Source of the DNA: Martensiomyces pterosporus | Lineage: Eukaryota; Kickxellomycota; Kickxellomycetes; Kickxellales; Kickxellaceae | DNA length: 64,000 nucleotides | NCBI GenBank assembly: GCA_025201845.1 | Contig: MU603935.1 | Span: 70,481-134,480 of the forward strand | Reading direction: 5' to 3' | Shown here: one piece after another, positions 21,460 to 30,674 of the stretch | Numbering within the stretch: position 1 is the stretch's first letter | Layout: every line of letters begins with the position of its first letter | Program-made: the position numbers and the translations under genes | Notes under the pieces: model-generated | The model's input: only the letters and a program-made list of their open reading frames with translations | Told to the model about the DNA's origin: nothing | Databases searched by the model: none

Positions 21460-24024
21460 TTATACAGCAAATACGCGGCTGTATCCAGCGACATCCCGCC
21501 TACAGCATGGGCAATGCTCGAACCGCCGCATGGCCAGTGACATTCGGCACTCGTTGCACAGACACAGACACCTGCAGGGGCGGAGCATCACACAGCGCGT
21601 GTTGGTCCAGCAGATCACACACAGCATATTGCCTCCTCCTTTATCTGCTGTTTCCTGGTGCTGCTGTTGCTGCCGCCTCTTGCTTCGGATGAGCTGCGCC
21701 AGCGACTCCATCTCTCCCTGAGATAGCGGCATTGGGCCGCTACTTGGCAGTAGCTGGGCAACGCCACCATACATGCCTGCTCCAGCGAGTGCAAGCATCG
21801 AGGCAACGCTCTCGTCTCCCCCGGCTGCTGATGCACTTGCCAGTCTTTGCGCATACATTCCTCGTGTGAGTACCGCAGGGGTCCCAGCTGGCTGTGCCTG
21901 CTGTTGGAGATATCCATCAAACAGCGAATGGGCCATGAAGATCATCGCCGCTGATAGCCGATCCCTAGCGCTTTGGCCAGCTGCATCGCCAATGATGTCA
22001 CTAACGAGCCCAGCGGTCTCATCCAGCAGCCCAGTGCTCACACCGCCATTGTCTTCCATGAAATCCCACTCGCTATCGTCGTCGTCGTCGCTGCTGCTGT
22101 TGCTGCTGTCATACACATAGTCGTAATCAAAGTCGTCATCGCTGTCGGTTACAATCGCAGCACTTCTTTTGGACCCAGCGTCGCTCTGGCTATTGCTCTC
22201 GCGGCAGTGCTCGTCCCCACTGCTGCTATTGCAGCTGGAGATAGGTGTCGTATCCCGATTCCAATCGAGTCGGCGACGCATGCTCAGGCGCACTCCACTG
22301 TCACCAGCTAATGGCAAGGACGGAGCGCGCTTGGATGCAGTGTTATGACGAGCGCTGAGCGGTTGTTTTGATTTAGCAGAGCCTCTATTTCTCTGCGCTT
22401 TTGTTCTTCTGATTCCATGCTCAAACAGCGCCGTGCATAGGGACCACAGCTCCACCGAGAGCCTGCGCAGTGATCCCACCCTCGTGTCCTTGATGACCAT
22501 CACCAAGTCCATCGGACTCGGCGGTACCAAAGCCATTATGCTGGGCTCGTCCTCCACATACACTGCAAACCCAGACCTCTTCCCTCTCTTCGGATCCCGT
22601 TTGCGCCTCACCACACTATTTTTGTGGGCTGTGCCCTCAGCACTGCGTGAATTTTCCCTTTCGCTGCGCACGAATCTCTCAACATACTCGTCGACCACCG
22701 TGGCTTTAGGCAGCCTCATGGCGCCACAGGGCCGTGCATATCCACTGGATCTAATCTGCGTGCTGTATTGCTTCAGGCATGTCCCGGCGAGATCCAAGAT
22801 CTCCACACTAAAGTCACGTCTCCAGTCGGGGTGCAGGGGCAAGCACATATCCTGCTCAAGCTCATAGACCGCGCGATCCTCTGCATCCACCTCGGGCCCC
22901 AGGAATGCTCCCTCCCGGTCGTATCTGGCAACAGCCGCCTCGGTGCCGCTTGTCTGCTGGCCATGCCGCATCCCAAACCGATCCACCAAGTGGGCGAGCC
23001 ACCGAATCGCCACAGTAGCTAGCACGATGATGAGCGAAACACCCAGAAGCGCCATTGACAGAACCTGCACGAAGGGGTACAGCACTGGCAGACCCATGGC
23101 GTTCTGCATGCTAAAGAGAAAGTGGTGCAGCATCAGGAGGCTGGCAATTGCCGTGGGGACCAGTCGCCACTGCCAGCCATTCGACACGAGGATGAGCAAG
23201 TGGCTGAGCATGGATCTCTCCAGTGCATTCAGGAGGGCCAGTTCGTGGATGCGCACTGAGCCGCCGTAGAAGTAGTAGAGCGAAGTGCGTTCCATCAGGT
23301 TCCCGATATGCTCGTAGGGCGAGCATGGGCTGCCTTCCAGCCGGGATATAAACACCTCCATGCAGTCGAACGCGCAGGTGGTGGCAAACACCAGCCACAG
23401 CGCACTCTCCGGCGTAACGCTCTTGTCTCCCCACTGACGCGTGACCTGGCGCGCAACATACGATATTGGCTGGTGCATCCACTGGACTTGGTGGTCTTGG
23501 CGTTCCTGATCCAATGCAGCGCACATGAGGGCCACCGCGCGCAGCAGCAGCATATGGCATGGCGCGTAGAGCGCAATCCTTGCGAGCGTATGCAGCGGCC
23601 TCACGCGTTGCCTGCTGACCAATACCTGTATGCGGCTGATAATGAACCCGGAAAAGAGCGCAAACAGGAAGTACCGCGACGCAAACAGCCCAAACAGCTG
23701 AATCCCGTCAGGCTGCGACGGATGCCCCGAAGCCATGTTGCGAGTGATCGGCGCCACTGGCGTGCCTCGCAGCTGCCGTTGCATTTCCTGGCTCATGGAT
23801 GTGTGTGTGCCAGAGCCTCCTCGTTGCTGCGCGCGGTCTGTGGGTGATGCGGGCGAGGTAGCCATGATGCCCGAGAGCGTGCCTCGACTGCCGGCGCCCC
23901 ATATATCTGGGATGCCCGCGATGTAGTCAAGCAGCTTGGTGAATGGCTCGCCTAGCCGGAAATCCTGCAGCTGCTGCCAGACGTCGGGCGTGTGTGCAGC
24001 CATGTTTCCTTGAAGCGAATTCAT
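21460..24024 (-). CDS. Asi1/Asi3-like inner nuclear membrane RING ubiquitin ligase
   Basis: This 854-residue membrane protein has about five hydrophobic segments in its N-terminal half (roughly residues 108-128, 145-169, 207-226, 270-303 and 315-338). A long acidic, Ser-rich loop follows, then a C-terminal RING: CVICWTNTRCVMLRPCRCLC, then CNECR and CPCCRRDVAGYSRVF at the extreme end. The RING with a CRCL..C.ECR core and a GYS tail is the Asi1/Asi3 signature. In yeast these form the inner nuclear membrane Asi ligase that degrades mislocalised membrane proteins and Stp1/2 leakage. Function here is inferred from architecture. Single exon; the ATG at 24024 is followed by a second in-frame ATG eight codons later. 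Confidence 0.85.
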   Translation of the reverse strand: MNSLQGNMAAHTPDVWQQLQDFRLGEPFTKLLDYIAGIPDIWGAGSRGTLSGIMATSPASPTDRAQQRGGSGTHTSMSQEMQRQLRGTPVAPITRNMASGHPSQPDGIQLFGLFASRYFLFALFSGFIISRIQVLVSRQRVRPLHTLARIALYAPCHMLLLRAVALMCAALDQERQDHQVQWMHQPISYVARQVTRQWGDKSVTPESALWLVFATTCAFDCMEVFISRLEGSPCSPYEHIGNLMERTSLYYFYGGSVRIHELALLNALERSMLSHLLILVSNGWQWRLVPTAIASLLMLHHFLFSMQNAMGLPVLYPFVQVLSMALLGVSLIIVLATVAIRWLAHLVDRFGMRHGQQTSGTEAAVARYDREGAFLGPEVDAEDRAVYELEQDMCLPLHPDWRRDFSVEILDLAGTCLKQYSTQIRSSGYARPCGAMRLPKATVVDEYVERFVRSERENSRSAEGTAHKNSVVRRKRDPKRGKRSGFAVYVEDEPSIMALVPPSPMDLVMVIKDTRVGSLRRLSVELWSLCTALFEHGIRRTKAQRNRGSAKSKQPLSARHNTASKRAPSLPLAGDSGVRLSMRRRLDWNRDTTPISSCNSSSGDEHCRESNSQSDAGSKRSAAIVTDSDDDFDYDYVYDSSNSSSDDDDDSEWDFMEDNGGVSTGLLDETAGLVSDIIGDAAGQSARDRLSAAMIFMAHSLFDGYLQQQAQPAGTPAVLTRGMYAQRLASASAAGGDESVASMLALAGAGMYGGVAQLLPSSGPMPLSQGEMESLAQLIRSKRRQQQQHQETADKGGGNMLCVICWTNTRCVMLRPCRCLCLCNECRMSLAMRRFEHCPCCRRDVAGYSRVFAV

Positions 24025-24492
24025 CGGGCAATGCAGAGCGAATTTGGCGGGTTTTTTGTGCGTGCAGGGTCGATAAGAGGCGTTGAATGAGCACTTGGGT
24101 TTTGGGGTTTTGGTTTATGGAATGGAAATGGCGAATGAAGAGTAAATAGTACAAGGCATGAATAAGTGGCTAAAAATACGAGTTGTTGCGGAGGAGTTGC
24201 GGAGGAGAGAGAAACGCACCAGTGATCATCTGAGTGCTGGAAAATAGCTCCAGGTGCAAACAGCGCCGCTAATCGCGCCAGCCCGTGGCTGGTTTTGTGC
24301 AAGGGAGAGGAGGGTAAGGGGTTCGGGAATCACAAGGTGCCAGCGCTGGTCGCCACATCTGGATACTGGAGAGCGCATAGCCACCATCCGCACTGCCGAG
24401 GGATCGTGAACAGCTTTTATTGCACAGAACAAGGCAGCGCCTCGTGCTAGGGGGCTTGTAATAGAATGAGGCTGGCTGTGAGGAAAACGATG
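24025..24492. other. Spacer upstream of the Asi-like gene
   Basis: 468 bp between the Asi-like start and the stop of the next minus-strand gene. It should include the Asi-like promoter. No other feature was recognised. Confidence 0.45.
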
Positions 24493-25125
24493 CTATGCGA
24501 GCAGGCGGCGGATCCACTTGACCGGCTTCTTCAGTGCGCTGCTCCTCTTCACACCGCCTGCTACACTGTCGTTGTGTACACCACGAGGCCCAGTGTCCTT
24601 GTTTGAGACAGTGGTGTCGCAAACGGTTGAGCTGCTGCTTGCAGTGGGAGGTCTAGACGCTCTTGAGGATCTGGTGCTTTTCAGGGGCAGCGTAGACAAA
24701 AATGTCTGCTTCTCCGAAAAGGGCGGCGTCGAGACGTAGTCGGATGGGCTTGGCGAGCAGGTCGATGGCGGCGATGCTGTAGAGGGCAATCGCATCGTGG
24801 CGCAGCAGGGGCTAGAATACGCTGTTGGCCGAATGCCATACTGGAATGGTGTGGACTCGAGCTCGTCTTCTGAGTATGGCTCGGATGCGAGCACGTATTG
24901 CTCCGCGAGGATCAGTGCTAGCCCCATCGCCTGAGACTCGGTGAACCTGCATACATTCCGGGCCCGGCTGCCTCGAGAAGATGGTGCTGGCCGTATGGTA
25001 CTGTAGCTGCCGCATACGCCATCCGAGAAGCATGAGAGACAGGACCAGTCTGGAATGGGGTTGTGAGTGCTGGAGTTTTTGCTGTCGTCTGTGTGCTTGG
25101 GTTGGCGAGAAGGAAGAGTAGCCAT
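24493..25125 (-). CDS. Hypothetical protein, Ser/Pro-rich with basic C-terminus
   Basis: This single-exon frame of 210 residues begins at a clean ATG with a TATA-like site 180 bp upstream. It is rich in Ser, Thr and Pro. The one ordered-looking stretch is around residues 60-95 (CRFTESQAMGLALILAEQYV). The C-terminus is a short basic helix ending KKPVKWIRRLLA. No domain is recognised. The amphipathic basic tail could bind membrane or a partner, but that is a guess. It is probably real given its promoter spacing and distinct composition, yet it could be a chance frame in GC-rich DNA. Confidence 0.5.
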   Translation of the reverse strand: MATLPSRQPKHTDDSKNSSTHNPIPDWSCLSCFSDGVCGSYSTIRPAPSSRGSRARNVCRFTESQAMGLALILAEQYVLASEPYSEDELESTPFQYGIRPTAYSSPCCATMRLPSTASPPSTCSPSPSDYVSTPPFSEKQTFLSTLPLKSTRSSRASRPPTASSSSTVCDTTVSNKDTGPRGVHNDSVAGGVKRSSALKKPVKWIRRLLA

Positions 25126-25301
25126 GGTGGTATTTACAAACTGACAGGAGAGGATATGTGCAGCAAGAGATGTACGAGGGAATAGACCGGAACGTGTATG
25201 AGTAGGTTAGGTTTGTGAAGGAAAGGCAAAGCTATTGATGGGCGAGGCAGCCACTGTGCGCCGAATACCATGCAGAGGAGACGGGCTGAATATTGCTGCG
25301 A

Positions 25302-25309
25302 TTTATATA
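25302..25309 (-). promoter_or_regulatory. TATA-like element upstream of the 210-residue gene
   Basis: The minus strand reads TATATAAA about 180 bp upstream of the ATG at 25125. It is supported by motif and distance only. Confidence 0.4.
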
Positions 25310-25989
25310 CAAGCAACAAAGGTACAGTGAGAGCAACAGCGCATGTCAGAGCTTCCACGAAGACAATGTCGCGCCTCGTTCGCACTGGGCTTGGGCTTGG
25401 GCTTGGAGTGTGTTTTGATTTGGCATTGAGAACCTAAACCCAAGAAGGATATGTAAAAACAGCAAGAGAGAACAAACAGCCATCAATTTCTCAGCAGAGA
25501 TGGGTAGTTTCGTTTATTTTGGCAATTTTGAAACCCGCGAAAACACCCAACTCGTGTATTTCTGGACATGCGAGCCAGAAAGCTGGGGAGGGCCAGCGCT
25601 GCTGTTTCTATGTTGACTCAGAGCGACGAGAAGAGACGGGGCCGGGGGATTACGCTGCAACACGCGAGTATTTACATGTGGCCGATGTGCTGCACCAAGC
25701 CATCCATTTTGTGACTGTGCCGCCCTCTCCTTTGTTGACATGGTTTTCTGTTTTGGGGGGTAAAAGCGATGGTCGCACGGCATGCGGTTGTTGCTTGTCA
25801 AGGCCAAAGTGGGGAGTCTCCTTCCGAGTAAGCAGAGCTCTGGTACCTCAGCAGTGTTGGGTCAAAAGCAAACAAAGCGCACTGTCACTGCCGCGGGGAG
25901 CAGAGCGACAGGTGGCAGGCAAAGGCAAAGGCAAAGACCTTTCCGAAACACGTGTTGAGAAACAGCAAAAGAAACGGCTGAATTTTAAA
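25310..25989. other. Spacer bordering the retroelement remnant
   Basis: It contains a short gggctt repeat near 25388-25408 and A/T-richer DNA from about 25430. No gene was recognised. If a protease or reverse transcriptase once followed the dUTPase of the element, it is not present here. Confidence 0.45.
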
Positions 25990-26356
25990 ATAGCTACCCC
26001 TCTCCCTGAAGAGCCAAACCCACTAGCTCCGCGGTCTGTGTCCATGAGCGAGCGCACCTGGACAGGCGTGGGATGCACGATCTTTGTTGGGATGATTTGC
26101 GCAATGCGGCGGCCGGTGCTGAAGTGGACGGTTTCCGCACCCGTATTGAAGAGGATCGCAGACACCTCCCCAGTGTAGTTGCTGTCGACAACGCCGCCAA
26201 GCACAGCAATTCCCTTGCTTGCGAGGCCGCTGCGGGGCGCGATCCTGAGATACGTGCCAGGAGGGACACAACCTTGCGCTCCTTTGGCTCGATGGCGAGT
26301 GGCGTGATGCAGGTGACATCGAATCCAGCGTCGTCCGCATGTGCCTTGCGTGGCAT
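25990..26356 (-). pseudogene. dUTPase-like domain, frameshifted
   Basis: All five trimeric dUTPase motifs can be seen across two frames: motif 1 HADDAGFDV, motif 2 PRSGLASKG, motif 3 GGVVDSNYTGE, motif 4 RIAQIIP and motif 5 RGASGFGSSG. Motif 1 lies in the frame opening at 26356. Motifs 2-5 lie in the neighbouring frame after a one-base shift near 26270. A stop also lies just upstream of the motif 1 start. The order and spacing are those of a normal dUTPase, so decay is recent, or the breaks are sequencing errors. It lies at the end of the gag-like frame rather than in its own gene context. Confidence 0.75.
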
Positions 26357-27297
26357 CTGTTACACGGTAAACAGGGCCGTGTTGGGCCTCAGAGCGAGAA
26401 GGTAAGATAAGATGTATTCTGCTAAGTTCCTGGCCGTTGCCGGCCATAAGACTAATAAACTGTGAAAGTAAACTCCTAAAGTCACGTGTGTTGATCACCG
26501 CGTAACATAGTCTCAAGACCTTGATGTACAAATTGAACTCGTCGAGGAAAGCGTCGAGTTCTTTGGCGGACTTCGGCCCTTCTAGGCGACCCAGGCGTGA
26601 GAAGGCATCGAACATGGACATGGCACCGGAGTACGCCTTGGTAAGGAACTCCTCGAGGCTGGCCCATTCCTTGAAGTCACGTCCGCTCTCAGCACACCAT
26701 GTACTCAGTGCGGTTGGTTGGAGGGACGCCGAACAGCGCAAGAGGTACCATCATAGACTCTGGTACATCGAAGGAGGTGAAAGTGTCCTTCGTATCGGTC
26801 AGCCATGGTCCGACGTTGATGACCTTGACATCCTTGTCTTCGGACACAAGCTCTGAAACAAGGCACTTGTACTCCGTAATGGAGTTCTGCTTGCTCCAAG
26901 ACATGATTGAGGTGGGAAAAGAAAGCAATGTGGTGCTACCAAATAATAAGAGGAAAGTAGGTGTATTGTAATCAGGAGCGTAAGCTCAGGAATCAAAAGA
27001 GGAGGCGCCCTTGGGTGCCTTAAATACCATAGAGGGAGAGTTCTGCACGTGATGAGTGACGATGACGTCGTCACAGGTAGGAAGTTCGTCCAGATGGTAG
27101 TTGCGTCGGTTGCCGGAGTCTGGTGGATACGTCGGCTCAGGGTCTGCCGTTTGGTGCTTGCCGAGTTGGATAAGCGTGTCCAGCTGCTCGGATATTGCTC
27201 GTATCTGGTTCGCCTGAGCATGTTGTTCACCGTTAAAACAAAGTAGTTGGTAGCTGAGCGAACAGCCAGAGTAGTGCTGCCCCTGGAACTCGGCCAT
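25990..27297 (-). mobile_element. Decayed retroelement remnant: gag-like region followed by a dUTPase
   Basis: Reading on the minus strand from the ATG at 27297 (MAEFQGQHYSG) there are gag-like helical blocks in three frames. One segment includes EYKCLVSELVSEDKDVKVIN, and another (ending about 26450) includes KEWASLEEFLTKAY and a following helical stretch. Frame changes occur near 26695 and a stop near 27000, although an intron could explain the latter. A dUTPase-like domain follows. No reverse transcriptase, integrase or LTR was found. dUTPase-bearing Ty3/Gypsy-type elements are known in fungi, which makes this the likeliest source, but the gag assignment is by general character only. Confidence 0.5.
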
Positions 27298-27324
27298 TGG
27301 AGGCAGGGCGAGCAAGGGGTATTG

Positions 27325-27410
27325 TTTTTGTTGTGTTTTTGCTTTTTTTAGAGTTTTTAATGTTTTTTTAATGTTTTTTGTTTTTTGTTTTTTTATGGTC
27401 TTACAATACC
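27325..27410. repeat. T-rich low-complexity tract
   Basis: Repeated T runs (up to 7-8) are broken by single G or A bases. The tract lies between the retroelement remnant and the secreted protein gene and could be an old A-tail on the minus strand. Confidence 0.7.
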
Positions 27411-27439
27411 TACTTTCTCTACAGCTTCTACATTAGAGG

Positions 27440-27730
27440 CTACTGACAGCTGCAATTTGCAGTACTGCCGACAAAGCAGTTAACACTGCTGACACCCTTC
27501 TGTAAAGATGCACAGAACTGGTTGCAGTTGTAGGTCCAGTTTGAGCAATTCTTAGCATTAGAGCAATTGCATACATACATTGACCCTAAGAAACTGATAC
27601 AAGTACCGCCATCTGCTTGTGCAGTGCTACATTTAGCCAGGCAGTTAGACTCTGCACTACCCCCGCACGACTGAGCAGCAGCAAGATGGGCTAATAGAGG
27701 AAGACACAGGGAGGCCTTAATAAGCAACAT
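27440..27730 (-). CDS. Small secreted cysteine-rich protein (effector-like)
   Basis: This 96-residue protein starts at the ATG at 27730 (MLLIKASLCLPLLAHLAAAQ), a typical signal peptide with likely cleavage after AQ. The mature part of about 76 residues has 12 cysteines, an even number fitting six disulfides, plus several potential N-glycosylation sites (NCS, NWT). A TATA-like site lies 130 bp upstream. No family is recognised. It sits in an A/T-richer island between two decayed retroelements, the usual setting of fast-evolving secreted proteins in fungi. Function is unknown: it could be cell-wall, adhesion or effector-like. It is short, but signal peptide, cysteine content and promoter spacing all favour a real gene. 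Confidence 0.75.
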   Translation of the reverse strand: MLLIKASLCLPLLAHLAAAQSCGGSAESNCLAKCSTAQADGGTCISFLGSMYVCNCSNAKNCSNWTYNCNQFCASLQKGVSSVNCFVGSTANCSCQ

Positions 27731-27857
27731 GTTAACTCGAAATATCACACACCCCTATAGTAGAGATAAAGATGGTTATAAAGGAAGGAAGAGAAGAGGG
27801 TTGGTTGGTTGTAAAGATGAGGATGATGGTCTGGTCGTTGGAGTCTTTGGAGTCGTT

Positions 27858-28118
27858 ACTTATATACCCGCTGGGGGAGCTTACATCACGGGTGTGGTTC
27901 CTTCCAGCCATTCCAGCACATGACTGCAGACATTCTCCACAGTGGTTCTGGTGGACAGGGTTGCCTCTTCACAGTGAACTCGTTCCCACGGCGCCCCCTG
28001 CCCCTGAAATTATTTGCGACCGATATGTCGCAATTCCTGCAGCGCAATGAACTACAATTGTTATCCGGTAAAACTGACAACCCTTTTGAAAGTCAGCTAC
28101 TCCAGCGGGTATTTAAGT
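27858..28118. repeat. 27-nt imperfect inverted repeat bounding a 261-bp segment
   Basis: 27858-27884 and the reverse complement of 28092-28118 agree at 23 of 27 positions, sharing TACCCGCTGG and ACTTA. Each arm reads, going outward, AGCGGGTAT(A/T)TAAGT, so both contain an outward-facing TATA-like core. No target-site duplication is visible. This is either a MITE-like element or a divergent promoter pair. Confidence 0.6.
27860..27866 (-). promoter_or_regulatory. TATA-like element of the secreted cysteine-rich gene
   Basis: The minus strand reads TATATAA 130 bp upstream of the ATG at 27730. It lies within the left arm of the inverted repeat. Confidence 0.5.
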
Positions 28119-29182
28119 GAGATGATTTACAGTCCAGTGGTATAGTGTGCCTCGATGGGCAGCCTACAAACAAGGAGCTACTTGACCTCAGCAAAGTCTC
28201 GAAAGTATCATTTTCAAGAGTATCAATTGTCTTCTTATTTTTATTATCCAACAAGTATCTAGCAATCGCTACAGGGGCAATTGCCAAGAGCGGAGCTCCG
28301 CTCTTTGTGGGCCAATGTGGTGAGCGTGTGCAGACATGTGGGGAAATGGCCGCGGAGAATCACACACACAATGCCTCGGAAAGTGAGTGGGGGATAGCAG
28401 CACTGTTCATGGCGAGCGCATCGGCATGTGGCCCGCTCGCAGAGAAAGCAGCGGCAATAACTTTTTCGGCGATTTCTTTCTTTCTTTTGCGCTAGCGGGC
28501 ACGTATTGATGGTGCTCGCTGGGGATAGAAATCATCGAGCTCCTGGTTGTTGGCGGATTCGGGGTTGGTGCCTGCGTGCGGCTCATCAGCCTCGTCACGC
28601 AACCCTCGGTGGCTGGCCGCGGTTTAGCACCCACAGCAGCAGTGCGCACGTTCTTCCGCTCCCTGGGCATGGCTCTGCCAGCAGTGCTTACTCGGGCTCT
28701 ATGCACGACGGATTCATTGTGCTGATGGCGCCCACAGGGCTGTCTTTTGTATTGCTGTCTGGGTTCCAGCACAAGGAGCTGAAGGCTGTTCTTAAGGCGA
28801 TAAACAGCGAATGGGTTTACCTATTTGCCTTTAATGTGCTGGTTTGTGTGCAAATTCGCTTTTCGGTACATATCCACATAAACTGTGTGCTATGGAGCTG
28901 GTGGCTGCTGGGCTATGGATGGGTAGTGTTATTTTTAGACAAGGCATAGTGTCGGGTGGCGATGGCGATATCATGCGAGCAGTTATTATTCAGCATGGAT
29001 ACCAAAAAATACATCTGTGGATCGAGATATAGGCAAAGAAAACTATATTCCTTTTTGGCTATAGCAACCCTTGGCGAACTCTGGGGATTTCTTTAAATGT
29101 AGGGTTTTCAGCGATTCCTGGGTGCAGAGAGTGATGATGGAGCCGATGTATTTTCCAATGAACTTGACTAAAAGCCAGGAAA
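28119..29182. other. Unassigned accessory sequence, possible decayed coding remnant
   Basis: On the plus strand about 28530-28730 reads a hydrophobic stretch (EIIELLVVGGFGVGACVRLI) and 28698-28810 a second one in another frame (GFIVLMAPTGLSFVLLSGFQ). They could be two pieces of a frameshifted membrane-protein gene, but I recognise no family. The first ~400 bp are A/T-richer and otherwise blank. Confidence 0.25.
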
Positions 29183-30490
29183 CTAGGAGGATCCCCATAG
29201 CGGGTCGACTAAAGAGCACAAGAAGCCATGTCGCCGGAGCGACAGGAAGCTAAGCAAACAAATGCTGTCCTGCACGGGTGTCCAGAGGACATCCGGGTAT
29301 GCTGCCAGGTACCAGACTGTGTTGCGTTTCATCGTCGGCAGGTTCATTTGCGTGGCTGCCAGCCTAAATTCGCGCTTCTTTGAATCCCTGTCATTTGTGA
29401 CATGGGTGGCGCGGTGGTTTGTGTAGGAACCGTCTCGCGTGCGGGCCATGCCCAGCGCCTTTGCCAGCTTGTCAACGTCTTCGTTACCTTGGATGCCCGA
29501 GTAGCCCTTGACCCACTCTTGTTTGAGGGGAGCCGTGCGGGTGCTGAGCCACTTCACAGTCCAGCATGCGAGACATGCCATGGGCGATTTCTCAAACTCC
29601 CGACATGGCGATTCCTCCTGTATCTGAGCCATCCTGGCTATCGCTGTTTTCGAGTCACAGTGCACTGTAACCTCCAGATCATCAGGGACGAGGATGGCTG
29701 TAAGGAGCAGTGCCATCAGCTCTGCGTGGGAGGACGAATGTGGACCGTCTGCTGTCCAGCCCGAGAACGCAAATGACTTCTGCCTGCCGTCGCTCATCTG
29801 CAGGAAGAACTTGGCCACGAAGCTGTTTGGTCGACTCTGTCATTGGCGCAACCTCAGTGTTGAGAACCGGGATTGCGGCGGGTTGCGGACCGCACAGGCA
29901 ACGGTAGTCTTTCTCCTTTAGCGGAGCGTAAAGGATCCTGCACCCGCTGCAGGCGTTTACACTCGACCAGTGGACTAATTCCATCTGGTGAGAGCAGCAC
30001 GACTCTTTGGGGGGGGGGAGAAGAGCCACTCGTCAACGGGCCTGCCCTCCTCGAATTCGAGGTCGACGCGGTAGACTACGGGGGTGATTTGGCCCTCATT
30101 GCCCTCGATATGGATTTTCTCCACGCGGCCGTTCTTGCCTGCGAGTTTCTAAAGCGTGTTGCGCAGGAGCTCAAGGTCGACAAAGCGCGGAATTCCAACA
30201 ATGCCAACCGCGAAAAAGGTGTCTCCTTCTAGTGTTGACCAGGGGATCGATTTCCCTTTCCACCGGGTCGGGACGGCCTGGATCTTTTCAGCCTGTATAG
30301 CGTTGTTGACGCTCACTATAGCTCGGCCTTCCATGTTGCAGATGTCGGCTAGTGCCCCGAAGAAGGTCGCTTTTACCCAATTAGTAGCCGATTCCGCGAA
30401 CACCTTGTATCCGCATTCAGTGGGGACTTTCACGGCCAGTGGGACCCGCTTGGGTTCTTTAGTGGGGGCCGGGAGGGCTCCTAGATCCTA
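29183..30490 (-). mobile_element. Internally deleted LINE-like retrotransposon remnant (ORF1 piece next to RNase H)
   Basis: The minus strand from about 30490 to 30040 reads a retroelement ORF1-like segment (GIVGIPRFVDLELL, then VVYRVDLEFEEGRPVDEWLF). It runs almost directly into an RNase H domain at about 29900-29300: GWTADGPHSSSHAELMALLL with the conserved Glu, VHCDSKTAI with an Asp, and VKGYSGIQGNEDVDKLAKAL with the terminal Asp. Frame breaks separate these pieces. The endonuclease and reverse transcriptase that should lie between ORF1 and RNase H (several kb in Tad-like LINEs) are missing, so this is a deletion derivative. The downstream segment to 29183 is the C-terminal tail. Confidence 0.7.
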
Positions 30491-30674
30491 GCTTAATGGC
30501 CTTGGGACTGGTGCTGCTCACTAGTGCATATGAGCGCCCGGGCTTTGCCACATTCAAATTGGATATCTTCATCCGTTAATTTGGAAGAGTGCGAAAAACC
30601 CTTCGATTTTTACTCTTATAGTGATAGCTTTGATCCGACCTCTTCTCGGCTAGGCTAAAAAAAAGAGAGCGGAG

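Noticed and set aside
21460..24024. Plain RING ligase of unknown class
   Set aside because: The membrane segments plus the CRCL..C.ECR RING at the extreme C-terminus point specifically to the Asi1/Asi3 type.
27731..27748. Six extra N-terminal residues for the secreted cysteine-rich protein
   Set aside because: The upstream position is a GTG codon, not ATG; the ATG at 27730 gives a better signal peptide.
28141..28495. Plus-strand partner gene for the right arm of the inverted repeat
   Set aside because: The frame opens with GTG rather than ATG and the peptide has neither signal peptide nor domain.
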